Source: Helicobacter rodentium ATCC 700285 (GTDB lineage Bacteria > Campylobacterota > Campylobacteria > Campylobacterales > Helicobacteraceae). Taken from it: a DNA stretch of 64,000 bases. The notes below the pieces were generated by a model. It was given only the letters and a program-made list of their open reading frames with translations, was not told where the DNA came from and searched no databases. The stretch covers positions 1-64,000 of the forward strand of contig NZ_JHWC01000002.1 in assembly GCF_000687535.1 (NCBI RefSeq), read 5' to 3'. Positions 8,549 to 17,899 of the stretch are shown one piece after another (positions within the stretch are counted from its first letter, which is position 1; every line of letters begins with the position of its first letter). The position numbers and the translations under genes are program-made.

Positions 8549-10339
8549 ATGATGATAAAAATTACTGAAAACAGCCTAAGAGATGGACACCAATCTTTAT
8601 TAGCTACAAGAATGCGCACAGAGGATTTAGTAGAAGCAGCACAGCTTTTTGAGCAGGTGGGATTCCATAGTGTGGAAGTATGGGGTGGAGCGACTTATGA
8701 TACTTGTTTGAGATACCTAAAAGAAGACCCTTTTGAGCGATTGGCAATTTTTAAGGAAATTTTTAAAAACACTCCAATCCAAATGCTTTTGCGCGGACAG
8801 AATCTCATCGGCTATCGCCATTATGCCGATGATGTTGTGCGTGAGTTTATAAGATTATCTGCACAAAATGGTGTAGATATTTTTAGAATCTTTGATGCGC
8901 TCAATGATATTCGTAACTTGGAAGTTTCTATTGAGGAAGTCAAAAAACAAGGCAAACACGCGCAAGGTGCAATTTGTTATACAACTTCTCCTGTGCATAC
9001 AATCCAGAGTTTTGTGGAATATGGTAAAGAATTAGCAAAACGCGGTTGTGATTCTTTGGCTATTAAAGATATGGCAGGACTCATTACGCCCAATGCCACT
9101 TTTGAGCTTGTTAAGGCATTAAAGAATGCGATTGGTTTGCCTTTAGCGTTGCATACGCATTCTACTGCTGGGTTTGCTTTTGGTTCGCATTTAAAAGCGA
9201 TTGAAGCGGGTATAGACATATTGGATTGTTCTAACTCTGCATTAGCAGAAGGCACAAGCCACCCTTGCACACAATCCATTGTTGCAACTTTACAAAATAC
9301 GCAATGGGATACGAAACTAGATTTAGAGATTATGGAAAGAGCTGCTGAAACCTTGAAGCGTAATCGCAGAAAATATAAAAAATTTGAATCAGAATATAAC
9401 CAAATTGACACACGCGTATTGGTTAATCAAATTCCCGGTGGTATGATTTCTAATATGGCAAATCAGCTAAAGGAGCAAAATGCGCTAGACAAAATGGACG
9501 AAGTCTTAGCAGAGATTCCAAATGTGCGCAAAGACTTTGGTTATCCCCCACTTGTTACTCCTTCTAGTCAGATTGTTGGCACACAAGCGGTGTTAAATGT
9601 CCTAGCGCAAACGCGCTACAAGACGCTAACCACAGAATCTAAAAATATCATTAAAGGCTATTATGGTAAAACACCAGCCCCTATTACTCAAGAATTGGTT
9701 GAACGCATTAAAGCTGAGGGAGAGGAAATTATTGTTGAGCGTCCAGCAGATAAGTTAGAGCCTGAACTACAAAAGGCGCGTGAGGAATCTCAAGGATTTG
9801 CAAAGAGTGAGACAGATATTATTTCATATGCTATTTTTGGTGGAATCGCAAAACAATTCTTAGATGAGCGTAATGAGAATCGTTTGGCACCTGAAGCATT
9901 GACGACTTTTGAGGGTGCAAATGCACCAATACCTAAGGAATTTACGATTAATCTACACGGCGAGACTTATAATATTAAGATTGAGGGAAGTGGGGCGAAA
10001 GATGAAAATGTGCGTCCGTTCTTCGTGCGTGTTGATGGAGATTTAAAAGAAGTGCTTGTGGAATCGGGCGATAAAGATTCTAAATCCCCTAGTAAAAAGA
10101 CAGATTCTTTGCCTCAAGCAAGTCTCCCCGGACATATCATTTCTCCAATGCCCGGAAATTTAACGAAGCTTAAGGTAAAAGTGGGCGACAAAATTAAAGA
10201 GGGTGATGTTTTGGCTATTGTTGAAGCAATGAAAATGGAAAACCAAGTCTTAGCAACGATTGGCGGGGAAATTAAAGAGATTTATGCAAAAGAAGGACAA
10301 CAAATTAGTGCGAATCTCGCGATTATGCTCGTGGAATAA
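8549..10339 (+). CDS. pycB: Biotin-dependent carboxylase/decarboxylase subunit (pyruvate carboxylase subunit B type)
   Basis: Carries the carboxyltransferase domain and biotin carrier of two-subunit pyruvate carboxylase, or of oxaloacetate decarboxylase alpha. The HMGL-like carboxyltransferase domain fills the first 280 residues (ENSLRDGHQS near the N-terminus, TTSPVHT, HTHSTAG). A post-HMGL domain follows. The C-terminus is a biotinyl domain with EAMKMEN, biotin on about Lys562. The start at 8549 is chosen because GGAG at 8540-8543 is 5 nt upstream; an ATG at 8534 is in frame but lacks a site. No biotin carboxylase gene is adjacent, so the partner must be elsewhere. An anaplerotic role is most likely, by analogy with C. 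jejuni PycB. Confidence 0.88.
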   Translation: MMIKITENSLRDGHQSLLATRMRTEDLVEAAQLFEQVGFHSVEVWGGATYDTCLRYLKEDPFERLAIFKEIFKNTPIQMLLRGQNLIGYRHYADDVVREFIRLSAQNGVDIFRIFDALNDIRNLEVSIEEVKKQGKHAQGAICYTTSPVHTIQSFVEYGKELAKRGCDSLAIKDMAGLITPNATFELVKALKNAIGLPLALHTHSTAGFAFGSHLKAIEAGIDILDCSNSALAEGTSHPCTQSIVATLQNTQWDTKLDLEIMERAAETLKRNRRKYKKFESEYNQIDTRVLVNQIPGGMISNMANQLKEQNALDKMDEVLAEIPNVRKDFGYPPLVTPSSQIVGTQAVLNVLAQTRYKTLTTESKNIIKGYYGKTPAPITQELVERIKAEGEEIIVERPADKLEPELQKAREESQGFAKSETDIISYAIFGGIAKQFLDERNENRLAPEALTTFEGANAPIPKEFTINLHGETYNIKIEGSGAKDENVRPFFVRVDGDLKEVLVESGDKDSKSPSKKTDSLPQASLPGHIISPMPGNLTKLKVKVGDKIKEGDVLAIVEAMKMENQVLATIGGEIKEIYAKEGQQISANLAIMLVE

Positions 10340-11601
10340 TGAGAGCTTTAAGCGTTAGTGAATTAAATGCACAGATAAAAAGTCTGCTTGAAGCTACCTT
10401 TTTGCAGGTAAGCGTGAGTGGAGAAGTGAGTAATTTTACACACCATTCAAGTGGGCATTTGTATTTTACATTAAAAGACAAAGATTCTAGTTTAAGATGT
10501 GTAATGTTCCGTGGGAATGCTACGCGTCTGCGATTCCAAATTCAAGAGGGAATGAATTTGGTTTTGCAAGGAGCAATCAGCGTTTATCCGCCACGTGGAG
10601 ATTATCAGTTAAATTGTATCAGTGCGCTACCAAGTGGAATCGGGGAACTCACATTGGCTTTTGAGCAGCTTAAAGAATCCTACAAAAGCAAAGGCTATTT
10701 TGAAAACAAGAAGCCGCTTCCAAAGTTTCCCAAAAAAGTTGCCTTGCTTACTTCCAATACAGGCGCGGTTTTGCACGATATGTTGCGCGTTGCACAAAAG
10801 CGGTGGAATCTTGTGGAATTTATTGTGCTAAACACGCTTGTGCAAGGTGAGGGGGCAAAAGAGAGTATCGCAAGAAACATTGCTGTTGCGGACACTTTAG
10901 GTTTTGATTGTATTGTTTTGGCGCGGGGTGGTGGGAGTTTAGAGGACTTATGGGCTTTTAATGAGCCTTTGGTGGTTGAGAGTATTTTTAGTGCGAAAAC
11001 CCCTATTGTTTCGGCGATTGGACACGAGCCAGATATTACATTAAGTGATTTTGTGGCGGATTTACGCGCCCCAACTCCTTCAGCGGCTATGGAGATTTTA
11101 TTGCCCGATAAAAATGAATGGCTGATGAATTTAGACACAATAGAGAATACACTAAATGAGAGGTTTTCAAGAGTGATTCAAATGAAGTTTCATCGGTTGC
11201 AAAAACAAGCATTCTTGCTAGATAAGAATCCTTTTTTTAATGAATTAGATAGAGTAAGGCAGAATCTTGAGAATTATTATTTGTTTTTGGAGCAAAAAAT
11301 CCAGCATAAAATCTCTTTGGATTCCTTAAGGTTGCAAAGCCCAAACCTTCAAATTCATTTAGCTATGCAGCGACTTTTAGCAAGAAAGTCTATGCAACTA
11401 GAATCCTCTAAAATGCAACTAGAATCCAAGAATCCTAAAAATTATCAAAAAAATGGTTATGCTTGTGTCTTGCGCAATGGCAAAAAGATTCAATGTTTAG
11501 CAGAAATTACGCCACATACAATTTTGGAATTGCAAGATAATAGCGCAACGATTCAGGCAGAAGTAAAGAAAGTGTCTTTAAATGAGTGTAAAGAAAGGTA
11601 A
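10339..11601 (+). CDS. xseA: Exodeoxyribonuclease VII large subunit
   Basis: Large subunit of the single-strand DNA exonuclease. The 420 residues comprise an N-terminal OB-fold (about 10-100, with the segment SGHLYFTLKD) and the catalytic domain with LARGGGSLEDLWAFN, VSAIGHEPD and DLRAPTPSAAAE-like SAA, then a coiled C-terminal region. Start and preceding pycB stop share bases (TAATG), so translation is probably coupled although the functions are unrelated. xseB is not visible nearby. Confidence 0.95.
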   Translation: MRALSVSELNAQIKSLLEATFLQVSVSGEVSNFTHHSSGHLYFTLKDKDSSLRCVMFRGNATRLRFQIQEGMNLVLQGAISVYPPRGDYQLNCISALPSGIGELTLAFEQLKESYKSKGYFENKKPLPKFPKKVALLTSNTGAVLHDMLRVAQKRWNLVEFIVLNTLVQGEGAKESIARNIAVADTLGFDCIVLARGGGSLEDLWAFNEPLVVESIFSAKTPIVSAIGHEPDITLSDFVADLRAPTPSAAMEILLPDKNEWLMNLDTIENTLNERFSRVIQMKFHRLQKQAFLLDKNPFFNELDRVRQNLENYYLFLEQKIQHKISLDSLRLQSPNLQIHLAMQRLLARKSMQLESSKMQLESKNPKNYQKNGYACVLRNGKKIQCLAEITPHTILELQDNSATIQAEVKKVSLNECKER

Positions 11602-11774
11602 AACCGCGAGTGCAGACAAATCATTTATGCACTTTGTGCTTTCATTGTTTTTCCTGCAAAGATTTTGCTCAAATTCATAATGCAAATCCCTTTTGCAAAG
11701 TCTGACCCTCTGTCTTTGCGGACTCTAGTGAAACAATCCATAATTGTGCAAAACACAAAACAAAAAGGGACAAT

Positions 11775-12829
11775 TCATTCCAAATATTCTGTAATTTCTT
11801 TTTTAGAAGTTTTCCATTCTCCTATATTTTGCCATTTTGAAAGATTGCAAAACCGACAAAAAGGAATTGGCTTTGCTAGAAATTGTAGAATCTCGCTATA
11901 ATCTTTTGCCTTATAAATATCAATGGAATCCAAAGTGTTTAAAGGGAGGTTTTGATTGAAAGCAGAATTAAAGATTTCAATGTTTGCCGCAATATTGCAA
12001 GGATAAAGCTTACCCTCTTTTAATTGTATGCAGTTATTCGCCATTCCACATTTTGTAAAACTCTCCAATGGATTGCAATTTCCCTTTGGTTCTAAGACAA
12101 ATTTTAGCGAGGTTTTTTCTATCTTTGCATTATTAAAGAATATCAGAGGGATTCCATAAGTTTTGCATTGTGCTTCTATTAAATTCCAATCTATTTTGAT
12201 GGGGTATTTAGTCGGGTGAATTTCGATGTTGTTTTCTTTGCAAGATTCCCAAAACTCTTGAGGTTGGGTTTCAAGCAAGATTCCATTAGTAACCAACCAA
12301 ATGGCAGAATCTGGAAAAAATTTGCGCGTAACTGCAAAGAAATCTTTGCAATTTGGGTTTAGCAATGGCTCCCCACCCATTAAATGGAATCTACCTATCA
12401 AACCTTTTGTAATAGAGTTTAATTGTTGCATATCCTTACTGAATTGCTCAAGAGAGGGAAAATGTTTGGGAGAAAGTTGAGAAAAATGCGAACAAGAAAA
12501 ACAATTCAAATTGCAATGTTCTGCAAGGTGAATTTCTATAAGCTTCAGATAGGCTTGTGGGGTGAGTTTGTGTAGAGAATGGATTGTCGCAACATTTTGA
12601 TTGCTTAGGATTTTATTTTGTTCTTTTAAGGTTTGAATGGACTTTTCTAAGTGTTGATTTTGAATGGTTAAATGAATGTTTTGATTTTCTAAAATTTCTA
12701 ATCTATCTTTAATCTTTTGGTGTTGTTTTGCGTTTTTTAAAAGAGAAAGTATCCAAAGTTTTTTATTTTAAATAAAGGATTTTAATTTATTTTGCCCCCC
12801 CCCCCCCTCTTTTTATTTGTTTTTGACAT
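11775..12829 (-). pseudogene. Radical SAM protein, broken or switched off (poly-G tract plus stop)
   Basis: The open frame from 12767 to 11775 encodes a radical SAM enzyme: CNLNCFSC is the CxxxCxxC cluster motif, HLMGGEPLLNP and WLVTNG follow, and late cysteines (CGMANNC, LYPC, FCRFC) suggest a second Fe-S site of SPASM type. This frame has no ATG, GTG or TTG start ahead of the cluster motif; a TTG inside the motif is the first. A good start (ATG at 12829-12827, AAGGA 5 nt before it) lies upstream but is cut off by a tract of 13 G that is out of frame and by a TAA at 12770-12768. A tract of 11 or 14 G would restore the frame up to that TAA. The substrate is unknown; similar enzymes in the order occur near surface glycan loci. 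Confidence 0.7.
12795..12807 (-). repeat. Homopolymeric tract of 13 G (minus strand)
   Basis: Thirteen consecutive C on the plus strand, read as G in the sense of the radical SAM gene. It sits about 20 nt after a start codon with a good ribosome binding site. Long poly-G tracts within 5' coding parts are the classic slipped-strand phase-variation device in Helicobacter and Campylobacter. The length in a single assembly may represent only one of several variants. Confidence 0.85.
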
Positions 12830-12874
12830 AGTATTCCTTATAAAGAGATGATTGAAGGTAATATTGTGTTTGAC

Positions 12875-12909
12875 AATAAAAGCTCTCCTGCGCCCAAAAG
12901 GGCTGGAGA
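12875..12909 (-). terminator. Rho-independent terminator after oorC
   Basis: On the minus strand TCTCCAGCCC, loop TTTT, then GGGCGCAGGAGA form a GC-rich stem with a small bulge (12884-12909), followed by GCTTTTATT. It begins right after the oorC stop and so closes the mdh/oorDABC transcript. Confidence 0.8.
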
Positions 12910-12911
12910 TT

Positions 12912-13475
12912 TTACAGCGAACCTTTTGCTAAGGCTTCTTTGGCATATTTTTCGCCCAATTCAAAGGCTTTTTTATTCAGCTCTACAACTTTTGCAGGAA
13001 CTTTGCTAATCATTGTGTCATAAACCAAGTCTCTATCTACGCATTGTGTGAGAGTTACGGTTACTGCAAGAGCCACAACGGATTGCGTTACGACATTTCC
13101 TACTTCATTTTTCGCAATGCTAATGATTGGAATCGGGTAGATTTTGAATTTCTTTTTATCCTCTGCATTAGGAGTTACAAGATTGGGTTCTACTACAATA
13201 ATTGCACCCTCTCTTAAGCCGTCTTTGAACTGGTCATAGCTAACTTGAGCGGTGGAAAGCATATATTCTACCTCCCCGTCATTCGCATAAGGATAGAGGA
13301 TTTCATCTTTGTCTAATAGAATATCAACCTTTGTTGGTCCTCCGCGTACTTGAGAAGTATAAGTTGCAGCTTTAACACCATATCCGCCTGTTTTGATTTG
13401 TGCTTCTGCTAGAATCTCACCTGCTAACAAAACGCCTTGCCCACCAACACCTGTAAAACGGAGTTGTCTTCTCAT
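12912..13475 (-). CDS. oorC: 2-oxoglutarate:acceptor oxidoreductase subunit OorC (gamma)
   Basis: Gamma subunit of the CoA-dependent 2-oxoglutarate oxidoreductase that replaces the 2-oxoglutarate dehydrogenase complex in this order. The 187-residue product begins MRRQLRFTGVGGQGVLLAGE, the typical POR gamma opening. The frame is open 19 codons further, but the ATG at 13475 has AGGAGG 8 nt before it and overlaps the oorB stop as ATGA. VRGGPTKVDI is a conserved stretch. Confidence 0.93.
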   Translation of the reverse strand: MRRQLRFTGVGGQGVLLAGEILAEAQIKTGGYGVKAATYTSQVRGGPTKVDILLDKDEILYPYANDGEVEYMLSTAQVSYDQFKDGLREGAIIVVEPNLVTPNAEDKKKFKIYPIPIISIAKNEVGNVVTQSVVALAVTVTLTQCVDRDLVYDTMISKVPAKVVELNKKAFELGEKYAKEALAKGSL

Positions 13476-14305
13476 TTTGCACCTCCTTTTTTTGCTTGTG
13501 CTTTTTCTTGCACTTGTTTGTAGGCTTTGCAATATTCCATTTTATTTGTATCGTGATGTAGGATTCCTATTGGGTATTTGCCACTTTTTTCTTCTTCGCT
13601 TAATTCATCGTATTTTTTCTTAGAAACGATACGACTTTCAATCCACTTGAGCGTGTCAATAGCCTCTCCCATTTTGTTTTTTCTACCAAGATTTACATGG
13701 CAGTTACTAAAAATATCAAAGAAGCTAAAGCCTTCATTGGAGAATCCCTCTACCAAGACTTTTTCTAGTTTTTTAGGGTCTAAAACAGATTCTCTTGCAA
13801 CAAAGCTTGCACCTGCAGCAGTGGCAAGTTTGCAAGGGTCAAAGGTTGGATCTACATTGCCATATTGTGCGGTTACAGTCCACATTCCTTGCGGAGTTGT
13901 AGGGGAAGTTTGAGAATTTGTCAAACCATAAATGAAGTTATTGATAAGAACATAGTTAATATCAATGTTTCTACGACACGCGTGAATTGTATGGTTACCA
14001 CCAATAGCTAAACCATCGCCATCACCACCCACTACAATCACCTTTTTTGTAGGGTTTGCAAGTTTAATCCCTGTCGCATAGGCAAGTGTCCTTCCGTGTG
14101 TTGTATGCACTGTATTGCAATTTACATAAGAAGAAACGCGTCCGCTACAACCAATTCCGCTTACCAAACAAACATCGTCCATATTCCAACCCAATTTGTC
14201 AATGGCACGCACGATTGCTTTTAGTATGACACCATCACCACAGCCCCAACACCAAAGTGTTGGCATTTTATCCACTCTTAAGTATTCATCATAATTAAAT
14301 GCCAT
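13472..14305 (-). CDS. oorB: 2-oxoglutarate:acceptor oxidoreductase subunit OorB (beta)
   Basis: Beta subunit; binds thiamine diphosphate. The 277 residues show WCWGCGDG near the N-terminus and GGDGDGLAIGG, the Mg/ThDP-binding motif, with INNFIYGLTNSQTSPTT following. Separated from oorA by one base and overlapping oorC by 4 nt. The lysine-rich end (KAQAKKGGAK) overlaps the oorC ribosome binding site. Confidence 0.95.
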   Translation of the reverse strand: MAFNYDEYLRVDKMPTLWCWGCGDGVILKAIVRAIDKLGWNMDDVCLVSGIGCSGRVSSYVNCNTVHTTHGRTLAYATGIKLANPTKKVIVVGGDGDGLAIGGNHTIHACRRNIDINYVLINNFIYGLTNSQTSPTTPQGMWTVTAQYGNVDPTFDPCKLATAAGASFVARESVLDPKKLEKVLVEGFSNEGFSFFDIFSNCHVNLGRKNKMGEAIDTLKWIESRIVSKKKYDELSEEEKSGKYPIGILHHDTNKMEYCKAYKQVQEKAQAKKGGAK

Positions 14306-14306
14306 T

Positions 14307-15434
14307 TTATAACTCCTTAATTTTGCTCATAATTTCCATTGGGGATAATGGACGCCCATTTGCTTTTGCTAATAACGCAACCTCTTTTTTCATTGCAAGT
14401 TCTATTTCCTTAACATATTGCCCTTTATTCAACTCGGCAACTAGGATTTTATTAAATTTTTTGCCCAATTTTGCAAGTTCTTCGGTTGGTGAGGGCCAAA
14501 GTGTAATAGGTCGGAATAAACCAACTTTTATGCCTTCTTCTCTCAATCTATCCACTGCTTCTTTTGCGCTTCTTGAAGTAGAACCATAAGCAATTAAAAG
14601 AATTTCTGCATCGTCTAGCTTGTATTCTTCATAAGTTACAATTTCAGATTTTTTGCTCAAGATTTTATTGAAAAGTCTATCAATGAGTTTTTGAGAAAGC
14701 ACTGCGTCTTCTGTTGGGAAGCCTGTTGGTCCGTGATGCAATCCTGTGATATGGTAACGATAGCCTTTGAAGAAAGGATTGAGAATTGCAGGTTCATCTT
14801 GTGGCACATCATAGGGTTTATAAGAATTTTTGTCCCCATTATAAGTGCGGCGATTCACGATTGTTTCTTGCATTTTATTTAAGTCTGGCACAATCGCTTT
14901 TCCGTGCATATGTCCTAATGTTTCATCTAGGAGGAGAAATACGGGTGTCATAAATTTTTCTGCTAAATTAAATGCGCGGAATGTCTCTGTATAGGCTTCC
15001 TCTAAGCTTCCCGGACATAATGCGATGGATTGATAATCTCCGTGTGTTGGATTTGCTGCTTGTGCGACATCTCCTTGTGCTACACGCGTTGGAAGACCTG
15101 TGGAGGGACCGCCACGCATAACATTGACAATCACAAGTGGCACTTCTGCCATAAAGCTAAGCCCAATTTGTTCGGCTTTTAGTGAGATTCCGGGACCTGA
15201 AGTTGCAGTCATAGACTTTACACCACTCATAGAAGCACCTAGTGCAACAGAGATTCCAGCAATCTCATCTTCCATTTGAATAAAGCTCCCATTCTCGCGT
15301 GGAAGCAATACGCTCATCTCGTGAGCCACTTCACTAGAAGGCGTAATAGGATACCCGCCAAAAAACTTACAACCCGCATCAATTGCTGCGTGTGCGACTA
15401 ATTCATTTCCGCTTGAAATTAATTCTCTACTCAC
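14307..15434 (-). CDS. oorA: 2-oxoglutarate:acceptor oxidoreductase subunit OorA (alpha)
   Basis: Alpha subunit with the pyrimidine-binding POR domain (GGYPITPSSEVAHEM, MEDEIAGISVALGASMSG, TATSGPGISLK) and the C-terminal transketolase-like domain. The start is taken as GTG at 15434, giving 375 aa, the length I recall for H. pylori OorA; AAGGAG lies 6 nt before it. The frame is open 22 codons further but that runs into the end of oorD. Two tandem parts of one operon, 10 nt after oorD. Confidence 0.94.
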   Translation of the reverse strand: MSRELISSGNELVAHAAIDAGCKFFGGYPITPSSEVAHEMSVLLPRENGSFIQMEDEIAGISVALGASMSGVKSMTATSGPGISLKAEQIGLSFMAEVPLVIVNVMRGGPSTGLPTRVAQGDVAQAANPTHGDYQSIALCPGSLEEAYTETFRAFNLAEKFMTPVFLLLDETLGHMHGKAIVPDLNKMQETIVNRRTYNGDKNSYKPYDVPQDEPAILNPFFKGYRYHITGLHHGPTGFPTEDAVLSQKLIDRLFNKILSKKSEIVTYEEYKLDDAEILLIAYGSTSRSAKEAVDRLREEGIKVGLFRPITLWPSPTEELAKLGKKFNKILVAELNKGQYVKEIELAMKKEVALLAKANGRPLSPMEIMSKIKEL

Positions 15435-15444
15435 TTCTTGCTCC

Positions 15445-15756
15445 TTATATAGCCATATAGCCATTTGCTTTGATGGCTTCAGCTCTCTGTTTTGCTTCAT
15501 CGGTCAATTTTGCAAATTTAAACTCTTTTCTATCTGCAACTGCAATAGCAAAATCAGGGCAATGCAATTCACAATCTTGACAGCCAATGCAACTTTCTGG
15601 GTGAAGCACTTCTACCATTTTACCTAAAACTCTATGTTCATCTAAACGCATTGCAAGAGTGCCTGTTGGACAAACAGATACACATAAATCACAAGCTTTG
15701 CAACGATTTTCATTCACCCAAACCGGTGTGTTATCTGGGGCTTTTAATAATCCCAT
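15445..15756 (-). CDS. oorD: 2-oxoglutarate:acceptor oxidoreductase subunit OorD (ferredoxin-like)
   Basis: Delta subunit with two [4Fe-4S] motifs: CKACDLCVSVCP (about 19-30) and CIGCQDCELHCP (about 55-66). 103 aa. It transfers electrons from the 2-oxoglutarate reaction to the acceptor. First gene of oorDABC; AAGGAG before the ATG. The gap of 90 nt to mdh upstream contains no clear terminator, so mdh and oor may share a transcript. Confidence 0.94.
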   Translation of the reverse strand: MGLLKAPDNTPVWVNENRCKACDLCVSVCPTGTLAMRLDEHRVLGKMVEVLHPESCIGCQDCELHCPDFAIAVADRKEFKFAKLTDEAKQRAEAIKANGYMAI

Positions 15757-15846
15757 ATTGAACTCCTTATATTCTAAATTTTAAACCTATTTCGCGTAAT
15801 TGCCTACTTTTTAAAGTTTTTTAATGTCTTCCTCCTTGAAATAGAT

Positions 15847-16788
15847 TTAGAAAAAATCATTTTTTAATGTTTCAATTAGGTTTTTAACCGAATTGATAGA
15901 ACGTTCAAATTGTCTTTTTTCTTCCGCGTTCAATTTTAATTCCACAATGCGTTCAATCCCGTGTATTCCAAGCTCTACTGGAACGCCACCTACTACATCA
16001 TTATAACCATATTCCCCTTGTAACAAAACAGAACAAGGCAGAATCTTATGGCTATCACTCATAATAGCCCTAACCATTTCTGCAGCCGCTCTTGCGGGTG
16101 CAAAATAGGCAGAACCTTTTTTGAGGCAACTTACAATCTCTGCTCCTGCATTTCGTGTGCGTTGCACAACTTCTTCAATTTCTTCTGCACTTAATAATTC
16201 AGAAAGTGGCACACCATTCACCATAGAGAAACGAGGAAGTGGAACCATATCATCGCCGTGTCCGCCCATTACAGGTGCCATAATCTGCCCGGGAGCGCAT
16301 TGCAGTTTTTCATAAATGAAACTTACCATTCTCGCACTATCTAGCACACCTGCCATTCCTAGAATCTGCTTTGGATTAAAGCCAGTCTCTTTTAAGGCGG
16401 TATAAACCATAGCATCTAGCGGATTAGTGATTAAAACAACGATTGCTTCCGGTGAGTTTTCTTTGATATTTTTAGAAATCTCACTAATTACTTTTGCGTT
16501 AGCTAGAAGTAAATCATTCCGACTCATACCCGGTAACCGCGGTGAGCCTGCGGCAATTACAATGACATCACAACCTTTTAAATCTTGAGGCGAAGTAATA
16601 ACACCTAATTTTGTAAATTTTGTGCCAATACAAGAAGCTTGGAACATATCTAGCAACATTCCTCTTGCGCGGTCTTTATCCTTATCTTGCAAAATAATCT
16701 CATAAGGTGTTGTAGCAGAGAGAATATAAGCTAGAGTAGAGCCTACATTACCCGCACCAATGATTCCAACCTTTTTAACTCTTTCCAT
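15847..16788 (-). CDS. mdh: Malate dehydrogenase (LDH/MDH superfamily)
   Basis: NAD-dependent interconversion of malate and oxaloacetate in the TCA cycle. 313 aa, with the Rossmann motif [14 protein letters not shown] near residue 8, substrate-binding arginine loop [17 protein letters not shown], and catalytic His in [10 protein letters not shown]. The type with short loop is shared with C. jejuni. In H. pylori this position between mltG and oorDABC has no mdh, where a quinone-dependent enzyme serves instead. GGAT before the ATG. Confidence 0.93.
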   Translation of the reverse strand: MERVKKVGIIGAGNVGSTLAYILSATTPYEIILQDKDKDRARGMLLDMFQASCIGTKFTKLGVITSPQDLKGCDVIVIAAGSPRLPGMSRNDLLLANAKVISEISKNIKENSPEAIVVLITNPLDAMVYTALKETGFNPKQILGMAGVLDSARMVSFIYEKLQCAPGQIMAPVMGGHGDDMVPLPRFSMVNGVPLSELLSAEEIEEVVQRTRNAGAEIVSCLKKGSAYFAPARAAAEMVRAIMSDSHKILPCSVLLQGEYGYNDVVGGVPVELGIHGIERIVELKLNAEEKRQFERSINSVKNLIETLKNDFF

Positions 16789-16948
16789 TATCTATCCTTA
16801 AATTGTCTTGAGATGTATTAAAAAATCAAGATTGCTACTCAAAAAAGCAAAATTTTCTTTAACTTTTTGCTTAAACTTGTTCAAAAGTATTTTCAAGTAT
16901 TTTTTCTTAAATTAATCTTATATTTTGACTTTTTCTAAATGCTTTTTA

Positions 16949-17899
16949 TTACTTTGAAAAATTCTTTAAGTGTTCATCATAATTTTTTGTAAAAGAATGC
17001 ACACCATTTTTGTTTCTCACAAAATAGAGATAATCAACATTTGCGGGAAATATTGCCGCTTGAATTGCCTTAAAGCTTACGCTACCAACAGGTGCTTTTG
17101 GGATTCCATCATAGCGATAAGTGTTATAGTGGGTTGTATCATTTCGTATCATTTCGGGCGTAACTTTTGTATGAGAGTATTGTCCATAATTTAAAGTGCC
17201 GTCCATTTGTAGTCGCATTTTCTTTTCCAAACGATTCCGAATCACTGCAGAGACAAGCGGCATTTCTTCTTCGTTTGCCGATTCCTTTTGAATAATAGAA
17301 GCAATAATGATATATCTAAACCATTGCCTTTCATCATATTCTCCTAAAAATTTAATTGCCCATTTCTTGTGTTCATTTAAAGAGGTATTCACCAAATAAT
17401 ACATTAAATGTGTTTCGCTAATACCCTTTGGGACTTTGTAGGTGTTTGCTAGAATCACCCCCTCACTCATTGGAGAATAATTTGTATAGGCTAAATGCAA
17501 AGCTTTTTCATTTAGATTTAATTGCTGACTAATATTTTTGATAAAAAAATATAAAGTTTCACCGGGAATTAAAGTGATTTCCTCTAGTGCAGCTTTTGCG
17601 TTTGCGAGAGCGTAGAGAAAATCCCCCTTACTCAAGTAAGTGTATCCAATATCTAACCAACCGCTTTGTGGATAGCCAAAAAATCTGATAATTTGCTTAT
17701 CAATGTTTAAAAGATCAAAGTCATTTTTTTGTAAGTATGTTATAATTTCACTCGTTCCACCTTTTGGTATATAAACTACCCGACTAGAATTTATCGGGGT
17801 TTGTAAATAAAAACACAAAACAATGAGTGCAATGAGAAAACCATCTATTAAAACACTAAAAATTACTTTATTTTTTGCCTTTTTGCTCGGGATATTCAT
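16949..17899 (-). CDS. mltG: Endolytic transglycosylase MltG (YceG family)
   Basis: Cleaves nascent peptidoglycan strands at the inner membrane to set glycan length. 316 aa: an N-terminal membrane anchor (about residues 14-32), then the YceG domain with RVVYIPKGG, the catalytic glutamate in ASIIQKESANEEEMPLVS, VIRNRLEKKMRLQMDGT and YNTYRYDGIPKAP. Older annotations call the family aminodeoxychorismate lyase. Its 5' end overlaps the divergent AsmA-like gene by about 75 nt; AAGG lies 11 nt before the ATG. A later start would remove the membrane anchor, so the overlap looks real. Confidence 0.92.
   Translation of the reverse strand: MNIPSKKAKNKVIFSVLIDGFLIALIVLCFYLQTPINSSRVVYIPKGGTSEIITYLQKNDFDLLNIDKQIIRFFGYPQSGWLDIGYTYLSKGDFLYALANAKAALEEITLIPGETLYFFIKNISQQLNLNEKALHLAYTNYSPMSEGVILANTYKVPKGISETHLMYYLVNTSLNEHKKWAIKFLGEYDERQWFRYIIIASIIQKESANEEEMPLVSAVIRNRLEKKMRLQMDGTLNYGQYSHTKVTPEMIRNDTTHYNTYRYDGIPKAPVGSVSFKAIQAAIFPANVDYLYFVRNKNGVHSFTKNYDEHLKNFSK

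Noticed and set aside
8977-9411. 144-codon minus-strand frame inside pycB
   Set aside because: Antisense to a well-conserved carboxyltransferase domain and without features of its own.
10695-11138. 147-codon minus-strand frame inside xseA
   Set aside because: Antisense shadow of the conserved exonuclease domain.
11665-11901. 78-codon frame on the plus strand
   Set aside because: Overlaps the end of the radical SAM gene on the other strand and includes a repeat-like fragment; no family features.
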